A stretch of DNA of 64,000 nt, taken from contig CAWZYM010000165.1 in assembly GCA_963966185.1 (NCBI GenBank), forward strand, positions 281,508 to 345,507, read 5' to 3'. This document shows, piece by piece, positions 37,001-51,399 of the stretch. Every line of letters begins with the position of its first letter. Within the stretch, counting starts at the first letter, position 1. The position numbers and the translations under genes are program-made. The notes under the pieces were generated by a model. It did no database searches. It was given only the letters and a program-made list of their open reading frames with translations, and had not been told where the DNA came from. The stretch comes from Rhabditoides inermis (taxonomy: Eukaryota; Nematoda; Chromadorea; Rhabditida; Rhabditidae).

Positions 37001-39399
37001 GAGTAGATAAATACACTACATACTCACTTCTACTACACCGCTCTTCAGTTTTTATATCGATCGAAGTGTAAAAAATCGAATAAATGGAAACGATTGAGGG
37101 ACCCTATGTCAGGAATAGTTCTCATCAACTACGACCAAAGTGTGTGCGTCTGGAAGTGGGTCAAATGAGTAGATAAATACACTACATACTCACTTCTACT
37201 ACACCGCTCTTCAATTTTTATATCGATTGAAGTGTAAAAAATCGAATAAATCTTCCGATTTAGGGACCCTCTGTCAGGAATAGTTTTCATCAACTACGGC
37301 CAAAGTATGTGCGTCTGAAAGTGGGTCCAATCAGTAGATAAATACACTACATACTCACTTCTACTACACCGCTCTTCAAATTTTATATCGATCGAAGTGT
37401 AAAAAATCGAATAAATGGAAACGATTGAGGGACCCTATGTCAGGAATAGTTCTCATCAACTACGACCAAAGTGTGTGCGTCTGGAAGTGGGTCAAATGAG
37501 TAGATAAATACACTACATACTCACTTCTACTACACCGCTCTTCAATTTTTATATCGATTGAAGTGTAAAAAATCGAATAAATCTTCCCATTTAGGGACCC
37601 TCTGTCAGGAATAGTTCTCATCAACTACGACCAAAGTATGTGCGTCTGAAAGTGGGTCCAATCAGTAGATAAATACACTACATACTCACTTCTACTACAC
37701 CGCTCTTCAAATTTTATATCGATCGAAGTGTAAAAAATCGAATAAATGGAAACGATTGAGGGACCATATGTCAGGAATAGTTCTCATCAACTACGACCAA
37801 AGTGTGTGCGTCTGGAAGTGGGTCAAATGAGTAGATAAATACACTACATACTCACTTCTACTACACCGCTCTTCAATTTTTATATCGATTGAAGTGTAAA
37901 AAATCGAATAAATCTTCCGATTTAGGGACCCTCTGTCAGGAATAGTTCTCATCAACTACGACCAAAGTATGTGCGTCTGAAAGTGGGTCCAATCAGTAGA
38001 TAAATACACTACATACTCACTTCTACTACACCGCTCTTCAATTTTTATATCGATTGAAGTGTAAAAAATCGAATAAATCTTCCGATTTAGGGACCCTCTG
38101 TCAGGAATAGTTCTCATCAACTACGACCAAAGTATGTGCGTCTGAAAGTGGGTCCAATCAGTAGATAAATACACTACATACTCACTTCTACTACACCGCT
38201 CTTCAATTTTTATATCGATTGAAGTGTAAAAAAACGAATAAATCTTCCGATTTAGGGACCCGCTGTCAGGAATAGTTCTCATCAACTACGACCAAAGTAT
38301 GTGCGTCTGAAAGTGGGTCCAATCAGTAAATAAATACACTACATACTCACTTCTACTACACCGCTCTTCAAATTTTATATCGATCGAAGTGTAAAAAATC
38401 GAATAAATGGAAACGATTGAGGGACCCTATGTCAGGAATAGTTCTCATCAACTACGACCAAAGTGTGTGCGTCTGAAAGTGGGTCCAATGAGTAGATAAA
38501 TACACTACATACTCACTTCTACTACACCGCTCTTCAGTTTTTATATCGATCGAAGTGTAAAAATTCGAATAAAAGGAAACGATTGAGGGACCCTATGTCA
38601 GGAATAGTTCTCATCAACTACGACCAAAGTATGAGCGTCTGAAAGAGGGTCAAATGAGTAGATAAATACACTACATACTCACTTCTACTACACCGCTCTT
38701 CAGTTTTTATATCGATCGAAGTGTAAAAAATCGAATAAATGGAAACGATTGAGGGACCCTATGTCAGGAATAGTTCTCATCAACTACGACCAAAGTGTGT
38801 GCGTCTGGTAGTGGGTCAAATGAGTAGATAAATACACTACATACTCACTTCTACTACACCGCTCTTCAATTTTTATATCGATTGAAGTGTAAAAAATCGA
38901 ATAAATGGAAACGATTGAGGGACCCTATGTCAGGAATAGTTCTCATCAACTACGACCAAAGTGTGTGCGTCTGGAAGTGGGTCAAATGAGTAGATAAATA
39001 CACTACATACTCACTTCTACTACACCGCTCTTCAATTTTTATATCGATTGAAGTGTAAAAAATCGAATAAATCTTCCCATTTAGGGACCCTCTGTCAGGA
39101 ATAGTTCTCATCAACTACGACCAAAGTATGTGCGTCTGAAAGTGGGTCCAATCAGTAGATAAATACACTACATACTCACTTCTACTACACCGCTCTTCAA
39201 ATTTTATATCGATCGAAGTGTAAAAAATCGAATAAATGGAAACGATTGAGGGACCATATGTCAGGAATAGTTCTCATCAACTACGATCAAAGTGTGTGCG
39301 TCTGGAAGTGGGTCAAATGAGTAGATAAATACACTACATACTCACTTCTACTACACCGCTCTTCAATTTTTATATCGATTGAAGTGTAAAAAATCGAAT

Positions 39400-42300
39400 A
39401 AATCTTCCGATTTAGGGACCCTCTGTCAGGAATAGTTCTCATCAACTACGACCAAAGTATGTGCGTCTGAAAGTGGGTCCAATCAGTAGATAAATACACT
39501 ACATACTCACTTCTACTACACCGCTCTTCAATTTTTATATCGATTGAAGTGTAAAAAATCGAATAAATCTTCCGATTTAGGGACCCTCTGTCAGGAATAG
39601 TTCTCATCAACTACGACCAAAGTATGTGCGTCTGAAAGTGGGTCCAATCAGTAGATAAATACACTACATACTCACTTCTACTACACCACTCTTCAAATTT
39701 TATATCGATCGAAGTGTAAACAATCGAATAAATGGAAACGATTGAGGGACCCTATGTCAGGAATAGTTCTCATCAACTACGACCAAAGTGTGTGCGTCTG
39801 AAAGTGGGGCCAATGAGTAGATAAATACACTACATACTCACTTCTACTACACCGCTCTTCAAATTTTATATCGATAGAAGTGTAAACAATCGAATAAATG
39901 GAAACGATTGAGGGACCCTATGTCAGGAATAGTTCTCATCAACTACGACCAAAGTGTGTGCGTCTGAAAGTGGGTCCAATGAGTAGATAAATACACTACA
40001 TACTCACTTCTACTACACCGCTCTTCAGTTTTTATATCGATCGAAGTGTAAAAAATCGAATAAAAGGAAACGATTGAGGGACCCTATGTCAGGAATAGTT
40101 CTCATCAACTACGACTAAAGTATGTGCGTCTGAAAGTGGGTCCAATCAGTAGATAAATACACTACATACTCACTTCTACTACACCGCTCTTCAGTTTTTA
40201 TATCGATCGAAGTGTAAAAAATCGAATAAATGGAAACGATTGAGGGACCCTATGTCAGGAATAGTTCTCATCAACTACGACCAAAGTATGTGCGTCTGAA
40301 AGTGGGTCCAATCAGTAGATAAATACACTACATACTCACTTCTACTACACCGCTCTTCAATTTTTATATCGATTGAAGTGTAAACAATCGAATAAATCTT
40401 CCGATTTAGGGACCCTCTGTCAGGAATAGTTTTCATCAACTACGGCCAAAGTATGTGCGTCTGAAAGTGGGTCCAATCAGTAGATAAATACACTACATAC
40501 TCACTTCTACTACACCGCTCTTCAAATTTTATATCGATCGAAGTGTAAAAAATCGAATAAATGGAAACGATTGAGGGACCCTATGTCAGGAATAGTTCTC
40601 ATCAACTACGACCAAAGTGTGTGCGTCTGAAAGTGGGTCCAATCAGTAGATAAATACACTACATACTCACTTCTACTACACCGCTCTTCAAATTTTATAT
40701 CGATCGAAGTGTAAAAAATCGAATAAATGGAAACGATTGAGGGACCATATGTCAGGAATAGTTCTCATCAACTACGACCAAAGTGTGTGCGTCTGGAAGT
40801 GGGTCAAATGAGTAGATAAATACACTACATACTCACTTCTACTACACCGCTCTTCAATTTTTATATCGATTGAAGTGTAAAAAATCGAATAAATCTTCCG
40901 ATTTAGGGACCCTCTGTCAGGAATAGTTCTCATCAACTACGACCAAAGTATGTGCGTCTGAAAGTGGGTCCAATCAGTAGATAAATACACTACATACTCA
41001 CTTCTACTACACCGCTCTTCAATTTTTATATCGATTGAAGTGTAAAAAATCGAATAAATCTTCCGATTTAGGGACCCTCTGTCAGGAATAGTTCTCATCA
41101 ACTACGACCAAAGTATGTGCGTCTGAAAGTGGGTCCAATCAGTAGATAAATACACTACATACTCACTTCTACTACACCACTCTTCAAATTTTATATCGAT
41201 CGAAGTGTAAACAATCGAATAAATGGAAACGATTGAGGGACCCTATGTCAGGAATAGTTCTCATCAACTACGACCAAAGTGTGTGCGTCTGAAAGTGGGG
41301 CCAATGAGTAGATAAATACACTACATACTCACTTCTACTACACCGCTCTTAAAATTTTATATCGATAGAAGTGTAAACAATCGAATAAATGGAAACGATT
41401 GAGGGACCCTATGTCAGGAATAGTTCTCATCAACTACGACCAAAGTGTGTGCGTCTGAAAGTGGGTCCAATGAGTAGATAAATACACTACATACTCACTT
41501 CTACTACACCGCTCTTCAGTTTTTATATCGATCGAAGTGTAAAAAATCGAATAAAAGGAAACGATTGAGGGACCCTATGTCAGGAATAGTTCTCATCAAC
41601 TACGACTAAAGTATGTGCGTCTGAAAGTGGGTCCAATCAGTAGATAAATACACTACATACTCACTTCTACTACACCGCTCTTCAGTTTTTATATCGATCG
41701 AAGTGTAAAAAATCGAATAAATGGAAACGATTGAGGGACCCTATGTCAGGAATAGTTCTCATCAACTACGACCAAAGTGTGTGCGTCTGGTAGTGGGTCA
41801 AATGAGTAGATAAATACACTACATACTCACTTCTACTACACCGCTCTTCAAATTTTATATCGATAGAAGTGTAAACAATCGAATAAATGGAAACGATTGA
41901 GGGACCCTATGTCAGGAATAGTTCTCATCAACTACGACCAAAGTGTGTGCGTCTGAAAGTGGGTCCAATGAGTAGATAAATACACTACATACTCACTTCT
42001 ACTACACCGCTCTTCAGTTTTTATATCGATCGAAGTGTAAATAATCGAATAAAAGGAAACGATTGAGGGACCCTATGTCAGGAATAGTTCTCATCAACTA
42101 CGACTAAAGTATGTGCGTCTGAAAGTGGGTCCAATCAGTAGATAAATACACTACATACTCACTTCTACTACACCGCTCTTCAGTTTTTATATCGATCGAA
42201 GTGTAAAAAATCGAATAAATGGAAACGATTGAGGGACCCTATGTCAGGAATAGTTCTCATCAACTACGACCAAAGTATGTGCGTCTGAAAGTGGGTCCAA

Positions 42301-43700
42301 TCAGTAGATAAATACACTACATACTCACTTCTACTACACCGCTCTTCAATTTTTATATCGATTGAAGTGTAAACAATCGAATAAATCTTCCGATTTAGGG
42401 ACCCTCTGTCAGGAATAGTTTTCATCAACTACGGCCAAAGTATGTGCGTCTGAAAGTGGGTCCAATCAGTAGATAAATACACTACATACTCACTTCTACT
42501 ACACCGCTCTTCAAATTTTATATCGATCGAAGTGTAAAAAATCGAATAAATGGAAACGATTGAGGGACCCTATGTCAGGAATAGTTCTCATCAACTACGA
42601 CCAAAGTGTGTGCGTCTGGAAGTGGGTCAAATGAGTAGATAAATACACTACATACTCACTTCTACTACACCGCTCTTCAATTTTTATATCGATTGAAGTG
42701 TAAAAAATCGAATAAATCTTCCCATTTACTCTGTCAGGAATAGTTCTCATCAACTACGACCAAAGTATGTGCGTCTGAAAGTGGGTCCAATCAGTAGATA
42801 AATACACTACATACTCACTTCTACTACACCGCTCTTCAAATTTTATATCGATCGAAGTGTAAAAAATCGAATAAATGGAAACGATTGAGGGACCATATGT
42901 CAGGAATAGTTCTCATCAACTACGACCAAAGTGTGTGCGTCTGGAAGTGGGTCAAATGAGTAGATAAATACACTACATACTCACTTCTACTACACCGCTC
43001 TTCAATTTTTATATCGATTGAAGTGTAAAAAATCGAATAAATCTTCCGATTTAGGGACCCTCTGTCAGGAATAGTTCTCATCAACTACGACCAAAGTATG
43101 TGCGTCTGAAAGTGGGTCCAATCAGTAGATAAATACACTACATACTCACTTCTACTACACCGCTCTTCAATTTTTATATCGATTGAAGTGTAAAAAATCG
43201 AATAAATCTTCCGATTTAGGGACCCTCTGTCAGGAATAGTTCTCATCAACTACGACCAAAGTATGTGCGTCTGAAAGTGGGTCCAATCAGTAGATAAATA
43301 CACTACATACTCACTTCTACTACACCACTCTTCAAATTTTATATCGATCGAAGTGTAAACAATCGAATAAATGGAAACGATTGAGGGACCCTATGTCAGG
43401 AATAGTTCTCATCAACTACGACCAAAGTGTGTGCGTCTGAAAGTGGGGCCAATGAGTAGATAAATACACTACATACTCACTTCTACTACACCGCTCTTCA
43501 AATTTTATATCGATAGAAGTGTAAACAATCGAATAAATGGAAACGATTGAGGGACCCTATGTCAGGAAAAGTTCTCATCAACTACGACCAAAGTGTGTGC
43601 GTCTGAAAGTGGGTCCAATGAGTAGATAAATACACTACATACTCACTTCTACTACACCGCTCTTCAGTTTTTATATCGATCAAAGTGTAAAAAATCGAAT
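39400..43700 (+). repeat. Higher-order repeat zone marked by CACCACTCTTC (units of 9 and 13 monomers)
   Basis: The marker occurs at about 39686, 41176 and 43325 (offsets about 1,490 and 2,149 bp). Each time it is followed by AAACAATCG, GTGGGGCC, CGATAGAAG and GACTAAAG monomers. A monomer near 42726 lacks six bases (GGGACC). Boundaries are approximate. Confidence 0.6.
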
Positions 43701-46700
43701 AAAAGGAAACGATTGAGGGACCCTATGTCAGGAATAGTTCTCATCAACTACGACTAAAGTATGTGCGTCTGAAAGTGGGTCCAATCAGTAGATAAATACA
43801 CTACATACTCACTTCTACTACACCGCTCTTCAGTTTTTATATCGATCGAAGTGTAAAAAATCGAATAAATGGAAACGATTGAGGGACCCTATGTCAGGAA
43901 TAGTTCTCATCAACTACGACCAAAGTGTGTGCGTCTGGTAGTGGGTCAAATGAGTAGATAAATACACTACATACTCACTTCTACTACACCGCTCTTCAAT
44001 TTTTATATCGATTGAAGTGTAAAAAATCGAATAAATCTTCCGATTTAGGGACCCTCTGTCAGGAATAGTTTTCATCAACTACGGCCAAAGTATGTGCGTC
44101 TGAAAGTGGGTCCAATCAGTAGATAAATACACTACATACTCACTTCTACTACACCGCTCTTCAAATTTTATATCGATCGAAGTGTAAAAAATCGAATAAA
44201 TGGAAACGATTGAGGGACCCTATGTCAGGAATAGTTCTCATCAACTACGACCAAAGTGTGTGCGTCTGGAAGTGGGTCAAATGAGTAGATAAATACACTA
44301 CATACTCACTTCTACTACACCGCTCTTCAATTTTTATATCGATTGAAGTGTAAAAAATCGAATAAATCTTCCCATTTAGGGACCCTCTGTCAGGAATAGT
44401 TCTCATCAACTACGACCAAAGTATGTGCGTCTGAAAGTGGGTCCAATCAGTAGATAAATACACTACATACTCACTTCTACTACACCGCTCTTCAAATTTT
44501 ATATCGATCGAAGTGTAAAAAATCGAATAAATGGAAACGATTGAGGGACCATATGTCAGGAATAGTTCTCATCAACTACGACCAAAGTGTGTGCGTCTGG
44601 AAGTGGGTCAAATGAGTAGATAAATACACTACATACTCACTTCTACTACACCGCTCTTCAATTTTTATATCGATTGAAGTGTAAAAAATCGAATAAATCT
44701 TCCGATTTAGGGACCCTCTGTCAGGAATAGTTCTCATCAACTACGACCAAAGTATGTGCGTCTGAAAGTGGGTCCAATCAGTAGATAAATACACTACATA
44801 CTCACTTCTACTACACCGCTCTTCAATTTTTATATCGATTGAAGTGTAAAAAATCGAATAAATCTTCCGATTTAGGGACCCTCTGTCAGGAATAGTTCTC
44901 ATCAACTACGACCAAAGTATGTGCGTCTGAAAGTGGGTCCAATCAGTAGATAAATACACTACATACTCACTTCTACTACACCGCTCTTCAAATTTTATAT
45001 CGATCGAAGTGTAAACAATCGAATAAATGGAAACGATTGAGGGACCCTATGTCAGGAATAGTTCTCATCAACTACGACCAAAGTGTGTGCGTCTGAAAGT
45101 GGGGCCAATGAGTAGATAAATACACTACATACTCACTTCTACTACACCGCTCTTCAAATTTTATATCGATAGAAGTGTAAACAATCGAATAAATGGAAAC
45201 GATTGAGGGACCCTATGTCAGGAATAGTTCTCATCAACTACGACCAAAGTGTGTGCGTCTGAAAGTGGGTCCAATGAGTAGATAAATACACTACATACTC
45301 ACTTCTACTACACCGCTCTTCAGTTTTTATATCGATCGAAGTGTAAAAAATCGAATAAAAGGAAACGATTGAGGGACCCTATGTCAGGAATAGTTCTCAT
45401 CAACTACGACTAAAGTATGTGCGTCTGAAAGTGGGTCCAATCAGTAGATAAATACACTACATACTCACTTCTACTACACCGCTCTTCAAATTTTATATCG
45501 ATCGAAGTGTAAAAAATCGAATAAATGGAAACGATTGAGGGACCCTATGTCAGGAATAGTTCTCATCAACTACGACCAAAGTGTGTGCGTCTGAAAGTGG
45601 GTCCAATGAGTAGATAAATACACAACATACTCACTTCTACTACACCGCTCTTCAGTTTTTATATCGATCGAAGTGTAAAAAATCGAATAAAAGGAAACGA
45701 TTGAGGGACCCTATGTCAGGAATAGTTCTCATCAACTACGACCAAAGTGTGTGCGTCTGGAAGTGGGTCAAATGAGTAGATAAATACACTACATACTCAC
45801 TTCTACTACACCGCTCTTCAATTTTTATATCGATTGAAGTGTAAAAAATCGAATAAAAGGAAACGATTGAGGGACCCTATGTCAGGAATAGTTCTCATCA
45901 ACTACGACCAAAGTGTGTGCGTCTGGAAGTGGGTCAAATAAGTAGATAAATACACTACATACTCACTTCTACTACACCGCTCTTCAGTTTTTATATCGAT
46001 CGAAGTGTAAAAAATCGAATAAAAGGAAACGATTGAGGGACCCTATGTCAGGAATAGTTCTCATCAACTACGACCAAAGTGTGTGCGTCTGAAAGTGGGG
46101 CCAATGAGTAGATAAATACACTACATACTCACTTCTACTACACCGCTCTTCAAATTTTATATCGATCGAAGTGTAAACAATCGAATAAATGGAAACGATT
46201 GAGGGACCCTATGTCAGGAATAGTTCTCATCAACTACGACCAAAGTGTGTGCGTCTGAAAGTGGGTCCAATGAGTAGATAAATACACTACATACTCACTT
46301 CTACTACACCGCTCTTCAGTTTTTATATCGATCGAAGTGTAAAAAATCGAATAAAAGGAAACGATTGAGGGACCCTATGTCAGGAATAGTTCTCATCAAC
46401 TACGACTAAAGTATGTGCGTCTGAAAGTGGGTCCAATCAGTAGATAAATACACTACATACTCACTTCTACTACACCGCTCTTCAAATTTTATATCGATCG
46501 AAGTGTAAAAAATCGAATAAATGGAAACGATTGAGGGACCCTATGTCAGGAATAGTTCTCATCAACTACGACCAAAGTGTGTGCGTCTGAAAGTGGGTCC
46601 AATGAGTAGATAAATACACTACATACTCACTTCTACTACACCGCTCTTCAGTTTTTATATCGATCGAAGTGTAAAAAATCGAATAAAAGGAAACGATTGA

Positions 46701-46919
46701 GGGACCCTATGTCAGGAATAGTTCTCATCAACTACGACCAAAGTGTGTGCGTCTGGAAGTGGGTCAAATGAGTAGATAAATACACTACATACTCACTTCT
46801 ACTACACCGCTCTTCAATTTTTATATCGATTGAAGTGTAAAAAATCGAATAAAAGGAAACGATTGAGGGACCCTATGTCAGGAATAGTTCTCATCAACTA
46901 CGACCAAAGTGTGTGCGTC

Positions 46920-49900
46920 TGGAAGTGGGTCAAATGAGTAGATAAATACACTACATACTCACTTCTACTACACCGCTCTTCAGTTTTTATATCGATCGAA
47001 GTGTAAAAAATCGAATAAAAGGAAACGATTGAGGGACCCTATGTCAGGAATAGTTCTCATCAACTACGACCAAAGTGTGTGCGTCTGGAAGTGGGTCCAA
47101 TCAGTAAATAAATACACTACATACTCACTTCTACTACACCGCTCTTCAAATTTTATATCGATCGAAGTGTAAAAAATCGAATAAATGGAAACGATTGAGG
47201 GACCCTATGTCAGGAATAGTTCTCATCAACTACGACCAAAGTGTGTGCGTCTGAAAGTGGGTCCAATGAGTAGATAAATACACTACATACTCACTTCTAC
47301 TACACCGCTCTTCAGTTTTTATATCGATCGAAGTGTAAAAATTCGAATAAATCTTCCGATTTAGGGACCCGCTGTCAGGAATAGTTCTCATCAACTACGA
47401 CCAAAGTATGTGCGTCTGAAAGTGGGTCCAATCAGTAAATAAATACACTACATACTCACTTCTACTACACCGCTCTTCAAATTTTATATCGATCGAAGTG
47501 TAAAAAATCGAATAAATGGAAACGATTGAGGGACCCTATGTCAGGAATAGTTCTCATCAACTACGACCAAAGTGTGTGCGTCTGAAAGTGGGTCCAATGA
47601 GTAGATAAATACACTACATACTCACTTCTACTACACCGCTCTTCAGTTTTTATATCGATCGAAGTGTAAAAATTCGAATAAAAGGAAACGATTGAGGGAC
47701 CCTATGTCAGGAATAGTTCTCATCAACTACGACCAAAGTGTGTGCGTCTGGAAGTGGGTCAAATGAGTAGATAAATACACTACATACTCACTTCTACTAC
47801 ACCGCTCTTCAGTTTTTATATCGATCGAAGTGTAAAAAATCGAATAAATGGAAACGATTGAGGGACCCTATGTCAGGAATAGTTCTCATCAACTACGACC
47901 AAAGTGTGTGCGTCTGGAAGTGGGTCAAATGAGTAGATAAATACACTACATACTCACTTCTACTACACCGCTCTTCAATTTTTATATCGATTGAAGTGTA
48001 AAAAATCGAATAAATCTTCCCATTTAGGGACCCTCTGTCAGGAATAGTTCTCATCAACTACGACCAAAGTATGTGCGTCTGAAAGTGGGTCCAATCAGTA
48101 GATAAATAAACTACATACTCACTTCTACTACACCGCTCTTCAAATTTTATATCGATCGAAGTGTAAAAAATCGAATAAATGAAAACGATTGAGGGACCCT
48201 ATGTCAGGAATAGTTCTCATCAACTACGACCAAAGTATGTGCGTCTGAAAGTGGGTCCAATCAGTAGATAAATACACTACATACTCACTTCTACTACACC
48301 GCTCTTCAAATTTTATATCGATCGAAGTGTAAACAATCGAATAAATGGAAACGATTGAGGGACCCTATGTCAGGAATAGTTCTCATCAACTACGACCAAA
48401 GTGTGTGCGTCTGAAAGTGGGTCCAATGAGTAGATAAATACACTACATACTCACTTCTACTACACCGCTCTTCAGTTTTTTATATCGATCGAAGTGTAAA
48501 AAATCGAATAAAAGGAAACGATTGAGGGACCCTATGTCAGGAATAGTTCTCATCAACTACGACCAAAGTGTGTGCGTCTGGAAGTGGGTCAATTGAGTAG
48601 ATAAATACACTACATACTCACTTCTACTACACCGCTCTTCAGTTTTTATATCGATCGAAGTGTAAAAAATCGAATAAAAGGAAACGATTGAGGGACCCTA
48701 TGTCAGGAATAGTTCTCATCAACTACGACCAAAGTGTGTGCGTCTGGAAGTGGGTCCAATCAGTAAATAAATACACTACATACTCACTTCTACTACACCG
48801 CTCTTCAAATTTTATATCGATCGAAGTGTAAAAAATCGAATAAATGGAAACGATTGAGGGACCCTATGTCAGGAATAGTTCTCATCAACTACGACCAAAG
48901 TGTGTGCGTCTGAAAGTGGGTCCAATGAGTAGATAAATACACTACATACTCACTTCTACTACACCGCTCTTCAGTTTTTATATCGATCGAAGTGTAAAAA
49001 TTCGAATAAATCTTCCGATTTAGGGACCCGCTGTCAGGAATAGTTCTCATCAACTACGACCAAAGTATGTGCGTCTGAAAGTGGGTCCAATCAGTAAATA
49101 AATACACTACATACTCACTTCTACTACACCGCTCTTCAAATTTTATATCGATCGAAGTGTAAAAAATCGAATAAATGGAAACGATTGAGGGACCCTATGT
49201 CAGGAATAGTTCTCATCAACTACGACCAAAGTGTGTGCGTCTGAAAGTGGGTCCAATGAGTAGATAAATACACTACATACTCACTTCTACTACACCGCTC
49301 TTCAGTTTTTATATCGATCGAAGTGTAAAAATTCGAATAAAAGGAAACGATTGAGGGACCCTATGTCAGGAATAGTTCTCATCAACTACGACCAAAGTAT
49401 GTGCGTCTGAAAGAGGGTCAAATGAGTAGATAAATACACTACATACTCACTTCTACTACACCGCTCTTCAGTTTTTATATCGATCGAAGTGTAAAAAATC
49501 GAATAAATGGAAACGATTGAGGGACCCTATGTCAGGAATAGTTCTCATCAACTACGACCAAAGTGTGTGCGTCTGGAAGTGGGTCAAATGAGTAGATAAA
49601 TACACTACATACTCACTTCTACTACACCGCTCTTCAATTTTTATATCGATTGAAGTGTAAAAAATCGAATAAATCTTCCCATTTAGGGACCCTCTGTCAG
49701 GAATAGTTCTCATCAACTACGACCAAAGTATGTGCGTCTGAAAGTGGGTCCAATCAGTAGATAAATAAACTACATACTCACTTCTACTACACCGCTCTTC
49801 AAATTTTATATCGATCGAAGTGTAAAAAATCGAATAAATGAAAACGATTGAGGGACCCTATGTCAGGAATAGTTCTCATCAACTACGACCAAAGTATGTG

Positions 49901-50230
49901 CGTCTGAAAGTGGGTCCAATCAGTAGATAAATACACTACATACTCACTTCTACTACACCGCTCTTCAAATTTTATATCGATCGAAGTGTAAACAATCGAA
50001 TAAATGGAAACGATTGAGGGACCCTATGTCAGGAATAGTTCTCATCAACTACGACCAAAGTGTGTGCGTCTGAAAGTGGGTCCAATGAGTAGATAAATAC
50101 ACTACATACTCACTTCTACTACACCGCTCTTCAGTTTTTTATATCGATCGAAGTGTAAAAAATCGAATAAAAGGAAACGATTGAGGGACCCTATGTCAGG
50201 AATAGTTCTCATCAACTACGACTAAAGTAT
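46920..50230 (+). repeat. Two adjacent 10-monomer higher-order units (offset about 1,656 bp)
   Basis: The chimeric monomer AAAATTCGAATAAATCTTCC (about 47337, 48993), ATAAATAAACTACAT (about 48108, 49763), AAATGAAAACG (about 48181, 49838) and a six-T CAGTTTTTTATATCG variant (about 48475, 50133) keep a constant spacing. One monomer differs between the units (GGAAGTGGGTC near 47750, GAAAGAGGGTC near 49410). Confidence 0.75.
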
Positions 50231-51399
50231 GTGCGTCTGAAAGTGGGTCCAATCAGTAGATAAATACACTACATACTCACTTCTACTACACCGCTCTTCA
50301 GTTTTTATATCGATCGAAGTGTAAAAATTCGAATAAAAGGAAACGATTGAGGGACCCTATGTCAGGAATAGTTCTCATCAACTACTACCAAAGTGTGTGC
50401 GTCTGGTAGTGGGTCAAATGAGTAGATAAATACACTACATACTCACTTCTACTACACCGCTCTTCAATTTTTATATCGATTGAAGTGTAAAAAATCGAAT
50501 AAATCTTCCGATTTAGGGACCCTCTGTCAGGAATAGTTTTCATCAACTACGGCCAAAGTATGTGCGTCTGAAAGTGGGTCCAATCAGTAGATAAATACAC
50601 TACATACTCACTTCTACTACACCGCTCTTCAAATTTTATATCGATCGAAGTGTAAAAAATCGAATAAATGGAAACGATTGAGGGACCCTATGTCAGGAAT
50701 AGTTCTCATCAACTACGACCAAAGTGTGTGCGTCTGGAAGTGGGTCAAATGAGTAGATAAATACACTACATACTCACTTCTACTACACCGCTCTTCAATT
50801 TTTATATTGATTGAAGTGTAAAAAATCGAATAAATCTTCCCATTTAGGGACCCTCTGTCAGGAATAGTTCTCATCAACTACGACCAAAGTATGTGCGTCT
50901 GAAAGTGGGTCCAATCAGTAGATAAATACACTACATACTCACTTCTACTACACCGCTCTTCAAATTTTATATCGATCGAAGTGTAAAAAATCGAATAAAT
51001 GGAAACGATTGAGGGACCATATGTCAGGAATAGTTCTCATCAACTACGACCAAAGTGTGTGCGTCTGGAAGTGGGTCAAATGAGTAGATAAATACACTAC
51101 ATACTCACTTCTACTACACCGCTCTTCAATTTTTATATCGATTGAAGTGTAAAAAATCGAATAAATCTTCCGATTTAGGGACCCTCTGTCAGGAATAGTT
51201 CTCATCAACTACGACCAAAGTATGTGCGTCTGAAAGTGGGTCCAATCAGTAGATAAATACACTACATACTCACTTCTACTACACCGCTCTTCAATTTTTA
51301 TATCGATTGAAGTGTAAAAAATCGAATAAATCTTCCGATTTAGGGACCCTCTGTCAGGAATAGTTCTCATCAACTACGACCAAAGTATGTGCGTCTGAA